Assembly (NCBI RefSeq): GCF_000711695.1
Contig: NW_013546873.1
Location: 1-31,673, forward strand
Origin: Tilletiaria anomala UBC 951
Lineage: Eukaryota; Basidiomycota; Exobasidiomycetes; Georgefischeriales; Tilletiariaceae
DNA: 31,673 nucleotides
Direction of reading: 5' to 3'
The translations under genes were made by a program, and so were the position numbers. Of this stretch, positions 27,678 to 31,673 are shown piece by piece; positions within the stretch are counted from its first letter, which is position 1, and each line of letters starts with the position of its first letter. Under the pieces are notes generated by a model. It saw nothing but the letters and a program-made list of their open reading frames with translations. It did no database searches and had not been told where the DNA came from.

Positions 27678-28924
27678 ATTGCTAGCCCCAGGCCGCTGCA
27701 CCCACGATAGCAAGACTCGACCTGTCCGACCGTGAGGTGACGATTCCCCAATCCCGACACGTCGTGCTCGAAACGAGCAAGGGATACATTCTTTGATGTG
27801 TATACTGCGGTTTTCTTCATTATAATGTTACATGCGAGGGACGCAGTTGCGGACAACCTTTTGAACATGCTTGCGACCTTCACATCTTTCGGGTTCGAAG
27901 CGTAGATTTATTTACGATTTTTATGGTGGGTTAGGCTTTGCCTTCAAGTGTTCCGCGCTTGTGTGGTGCTGGAGCAGCCTTCTCGCCGCCACGTGCGAGA
28001 TTCTGCAAACGTCGTTTCTGTTGGCTGGCTGCTACGGTGCCGCTGGCGTCTGCCCCACTCCAGAGGGTAGGCACTCTCGGCTCGCGCTGTGGGCCACTTG
28101 CAAATTTGCAGCCTCTGGGTCTCGATCACATCCCATTCTTGCCGCTGCGCGCCGGGACGAGAGCATGGCCAGTGAGGAGTCCAGGCCTGTGCGCCGTGCG
28201 GTTCCGCCCCTGCGGTCCTGTGCACCAGCTGGTGGCGCACAACCCCAGTCAACACACAGTCGAGTTTCTCGCTCGCGCCGAATGGATATATTTTGGGGAC
28301 GAGGCTGTGGGCAGTTTGCGAGCAAAAGAAAGGAGGCGGGGAAGCCGAGTGTGTCAAGATGGTGGCCAGGCGCAAGAGGAAGGGAAGGAAGGATGGGACC
28401 TGCACGGAAAGAGAGAGAAAAAAAGGAGGAAAAACACATGAAAGGACTCTAAAAGTTCAGAGGCTGGAAGGTGGCGACAAAGAAAAGAAAACGGTCACTG
28501 CAGCGCTTGTTTTGGACGTGTGGCTCGTCGTGCTGTCTCTCCCGTTTGTAATTTGGTTGGAACACGCTTCAAAGCGAGGAGAGGAATAATGATCCGACGA
28601 GTGCAAGACGGCAGGTCTGGGAGAGAGTAGATTTATTGCTTTTGCTGGACGTGTGCACGTCAACTGCTGCAGTCTGCTGTCGCGCTCCGGGATTCACGTT
28701 GGACAGGCCTACGTTTCCTTTCCTCCTGCCACTGCCAACTGGTCTGCGTCAAAAAGCACCGTGATTTTTCTAACCCAGCAGCCATATCTGCTCGTGTCAC
28801 TCCTTCCTTACAAGAGCTACTCTCTTGGCCGGCACGTCTCTCCTACACCTAGCCCCTTGAGAGGTCCAAGCGCAGGAATCGCATCAAGACCCACCCCGTT
28901 TCGTGACTAGCACCTTAGACCACC
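27678..28924. other. Spacer and promoter region of the desaturase
   Basis: 1.25 kb with no supported gene. Several frames of 130-190 codons are open on both strands between 27871 and 28452, but they overlap each other, are Arg-rich and resemble no family, which is typical of GC-rich noncoding DNA. A purine-rich tract (28325-28500) precedes pyrimidine-rich sequence. An inverted CCAAT-like TTTGGTTGG (28553-28561) lies about 365 bases upstream of the desaturase start. A 5' UTR intron cannot be excluded. Confidence 0.5.
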
Positions 28925-30561
28925 ATGGCGTCGCCAAACGTGACGACGGCGTCGCTTCGCAAGTCCGCCACGCAGGCCGCTGCCACGCAGGCCGCTGCCA
29001 CGCAGGCATCAGGGCCCGCCGCCGGCTCCGCCACTGCGAACCCGACGCCCACTAAATACTCGCACAGGCAGGCCAAGGCATACAAGCCGTCTGAGCTGCC
29101 GCAGTACACGGTGCCCAACTTCACCATCAAGGACTTGCTCTCCGCCATTCCCGCACACTGCTTTGAGCGCTCGGCGCTGCACTCCTTCGCTTACGTCTTT
29201 GCCGACCTGGCGATGGTCGCTGCGCTGGCATATGCCGCCACTTTTATTGACCCGCTCGTTTCAAGTGTCGACTTCAGCCGCCAGTCGCCCCTACCGGCGA
29301 GCGTCCTGTCGGCCGCCGCTCAACAAACGGCTGCACGCTGGTCTCTCTGGGGCCTGTACACCTTCTTCCAAGGCTGCGTCTTCACCGGCCTGTGGGTCAT
29401 CGCACACGAGTGCGGCCACCAGGCATTCTCCACGTCCAAGTCACTCAACAACGCCGTCGGCTGGGTCCTCCACTCTGCTCTCCTCGTGCCGTACCACTCC
29501 TGGCGCATCAGCCATGCCCGCCACCACGCCGCCACGGGCCACCTGACGCGCGACGAAGTCTTTGTACCACGCACCCGTGCGCAGAAGGGCCTCCTTCCGC
29601 TCAAGCGGGCTGAACAGCAACTCCAGGACGACGGTTCGGACGTTGAGGCTGAAGAGGGGCAGGTGCTCAACGCCGTCGCGCCTGCTGCGAAGCACGAGAG
29701 CGTCACCGTTGCGCCAGAGTACCAGAATGAGCACGAGAAGGAGTCCTTTGGCGAGTGGCTCGCCGAGGTGCTCGAGGACGCACCTGCATACAACCTTGTC
29801 ATGCTCGTTCTGCAGCAGCTGTTCGGCTGGCCGATGTACCTCATCAAGAACACCTCCGGCCAGCTCCACTACCCTAAGGGCACCAATCGTGAGCAGCATT
29901 TATCCGATCATCCGAAATATACACGAATGCGCATGCTAACTTTGCTCTGCTGACAAACACAGACTTCCAGCCGGAGTCGGTCATCTTTGACGCACGCCAC
30001 CGCATGCAGATCATCGCCTCGGACATTGGCCTGGCTATCACACTGTCTGCGTTGTGCGTGTGGGGCACCCACCTGTCGCCGAACGGCTTTGTCGACGTCG
30101 CACGCTACTACTTGGTCCCGTACCTGTGGTGCAACCACTGGCTGGTGATGATTACATGCCTGCAACACACGGACGTCGCGCTGCCGCACTACCAGGCGTC
30201 TGAGTGGACCTTCCCGCGGGGCGCGTTGTGCACCATCGACCGCAGCTGGCTGTGGCCCATCGGCCCGTACCTGCTCCACGGCATCGCCGAGACGCACGTC
30301 TGCCACCACATCTCCTCCAAGATCCCGCACTACCACGCGTGGGAGGCGACCGAGGCGCTCAAGCAGCGCCTCGGCGAGCACTACAAGGCAACGACCGAGA
30401 ACGTCTTTGTTAGCCTCTGGAGGAACTCGCGCGCGTGCAAGTTCGTCGATGAGAACGACAAGATCGCCTTCTACCGCAACGCCCACGGCGTCCCCTCCGC
30501 CATCGTTAAGAACAGGAAGGCGGATGAGAACTCGGATTCCGGCCTTGCGCTCTCCGATTAG
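28925..30561 (+). CDS. FAD2: Delta-12 (oleate) fatty acid desaturase, two exons
   Basis: This ER membrane di-iron enzyme should introduce a second double bond into oleoyl chains to give linoleate, using cytochrome b5 electrons. Exon 1 is 28925..29888 and exon 2 is 29963..30561; the 74-nt intron runs GTGAGC to ACACAG and the join gives ...GTNHFQPES. Total 520 residues. The three histidine boxes are HECGH (about H161), HARHH (about H197) and HVCHH (about H433). Hydrophobic segments flank them in the usual two-plus-two arrangement. Between box 2 and the later membrane segments lies a charged loop with DDGSDVEAEEGQ. The first 60 residues are an Ala/Thr/Gln-rich tail. The start has a near-ideal context, CACCATGG. 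Box spacing and sequence favour delta-12; the closely related delta-15 enzymes cannot be ruled out without a phylogeny. Confidence 0.94.
28967..29007 (+). repeat. 15-bp tandem repeat in the desaturase N-terminus
   Basis: A 15-base unit, GCCACGCAGGCCGCT, occurs twice exactly and then as an 11-base partial copy. In frame it adds repeated Ala-Thr-Gln-Ala-Ala blocks to the N-terminal tail. Copy number may vary between strains without affecting frame. Confidence 0.85.
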
Positions 30562-31595
30562 ACGGGACGCGAGCTGTGCGACTGGCTGTGCCTGTGCCTG
30601 CTCCACTTTCCCTCCCTTTCAAGCCCGCTGCCCAACAATCAACGAAATGACCAAGCACTTTAGCATCGCAACTTCCCTGCGGCTCATCTCTTGCCTTCGC
30701 CTTCGTTTCCCTTTTCCATTTCTTATACTGTAGATCGTGCGATTTGGGCTGCTGGTTGTTTCAGTGGTTCCTTCCAAAGAGAACGTCACCTCAAAAGCGT
30801 CCTCCTAGCTAACAATTGCGATGGAGGATGATAGAAATGTAAGAAGACAGCCACCAACGACAGCAGAATAGAGCATTCATAATCGCTCGACAAATCTAGA
30901 AACGCGCACTGTCCGCTACACATGGCGCCGGTTCCAGCGGTACTTGGATGTATGGCACATGGTTCGTGACAATTGCATGTGTGCCATGTGGAGTAGCGTT
31001 GCCTTTGATGAATAGAGTATAGTACAAAAGCGCGCTTTTAAAGTCCCGCGTGCGTTGCCCCTGGCAAGCCGACGAGGGGAAGAATACAGTGAAGGGTAAG
31101 GGGGCCGTAGGAAAGCCAAGAAACATGACGTTTGTTGCTGCGATGATGATGGCGATTTACGATTTAGGAAGAAAGCCAAAAAAAAGAAGCGAAGATGCCG
31201 GTAAGATGGTTGAGAAAGTTCGATTGAAGGCGTGAAAGGAGATGGAGCCCTAACGTTGTTCACCCCTTACAAGCCGGGGGCATAGACGTATTTCTGAACC
31301 CAGACCTGTCCGTAACCAGATGTGATGTGACCAGAAGTGGGTTGATGTGCATGACGATCCCCGATGCGTATCTTATCTTTAACTATCCGGTCGAATGGGT
31401 AGTCGATCCGTGCCACATTTTGAGAATCGATACCGTGTCGTTAGCACCCAACAAGTCGGGCAGGCGGCCTGCCTGCCTGCCTGCAAAGTACAAGTCTGCG
31501 TACTCGCGTGCTGGTGCCTAGCGGAGCGCAGCAGCACTCGTGAGCGTGCGTTCTGTTGTACAAACACCCGTCGTCTGGGCTGATCCAGACTTGGC
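30562..31595. other. 3' spacer after the desaturase
   Basis: About 1 kb between the desaturase stop and the possible minus-strand gene end at 31596. Both gene ends point inward, so two 3' UTRs are expected. No frame longer than about 115 codons is open and none is recognisable. A four-base microsatellite lies at 31467-31484. Confidence 0.5.
31467..31484 (+). repeat. (GCCT)4 microsatellite
   Basis: Four exact copies of GCCT plus two further bases, in noncoding sequence downstream of the possible minus-strand gene end. Confidence 0.8.
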
Positions 31596-31673
31596 TTAGT
31601 CATCGAGGTAGGCCAGGCCGCCACCGTCGCTGCTGGTTGTGATGGAAGAGTACCGGTCCTGCTGGTACCTCTG
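31596..31673 (-). CDS. Possible C-terminus of a gene running off the right edge
   Basis: Read on the minus strand from the window edge, 25 codons encode RYQQDRYSSITTSSDGGG then LAYLDD and a TAA at 31596-31598. The composition (Gln/Ser-rich, acidic final residues) is protein-like and similar to the tails of other genes here. The fragment is too short to identify, and chance openness is possible. Confidence 0.4.
   Translation of the reverse strand, partial: QRYQQDRYSSITTSSDGGGLAYLDD

Noticed and set aside
27880-27905. GGGTTCGAAGC resembling a tRNA T-arm
   Set aside because: No matching acceptor stem, D-arm or anticodon arm could be folded around it.
27871-28452. Overlapping frames of 130-193 codons upstream of the desaturase
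   Set aside because: Several frames on both strands are open together, which reflects base composition; the translated products are Arg/Ser/Pro-rich with no conserved features.

Overview
The window is nuclear DNA of a filamentous or yeast-like fungus, most likely a basidiomycete. Its genes have short introns (about 65-140 nt) with GTGAGT-type donors, CTGAC-like branch sites and CAG/TAG acceptors. Fungal families recur: a GH5 exo-1,3-glucanase, a Dnf1/2-type flippase, a Prs1/Prs5-type PRPP synthetase carrying a non-homologous insert, and a delta-12 desaturase. Long serine/glutamine-rich tails on conserved cores, and the CG-rich codons, suggest Ustilaginomycotina (smut and Exobasidium relatives). 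That placement is inference.

Layout, left to right. 176-2401 (+) is a membrane-anchored exo-beta-1,3-glucanase with one intron. 3475-5439 (+) is an unrecognised, probably disordered protein with an acidic tail. 6069-7427 (+) is a dihydrodipicolinate-synthase-superfamily aldolase with one intron and a possible mitochondrial presequence. 7766-10751 (-) is a PrxQ/BCP-type peroxiredoxin domain, assembled over several exons, fused to a tail of almost 700 residues. 10752-14053 is a 3.3 kb divergent spacer with no gene I can support. 14054-19860 (+) is a 1821-residue P4-ATPase lipid flippase whose reading frame requires an 18-nt exon and then a 4-nt microexon. 20384-21976 (+) is a ribose-phosphate pyrophosphokinase. 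22097-24041 (-) is a GH27 alpha-galactosidase with a C-terminal CBM35-like domain, apparently disrupted. 25996-27677 (+) is a heavily decayed GH18 chitinase. 28925-30561 (+) is a delta-12 fatty acid desaturase. The last 78 bases hold the possible C-terminus of a minus-strand gene leaving the window.

There is no operon logic. Two themes emerge. Membrane and wall upkeep is represented by the glucanase, flippase and desaturase. Between about 22 and 28 kb sits a stretch with two broken secreted glycoside hydrolases and long empty spacers, which looks like local gene loss inside an otherwise housekeeping neighbourhood. No transposon, viral relic, rRNA, tRNA or CRISPR array was recognised. The two points most worth a second look are the 4-nt microexon in the flippase and the peroxiredoxin with its very long tail and doubtful first intron.
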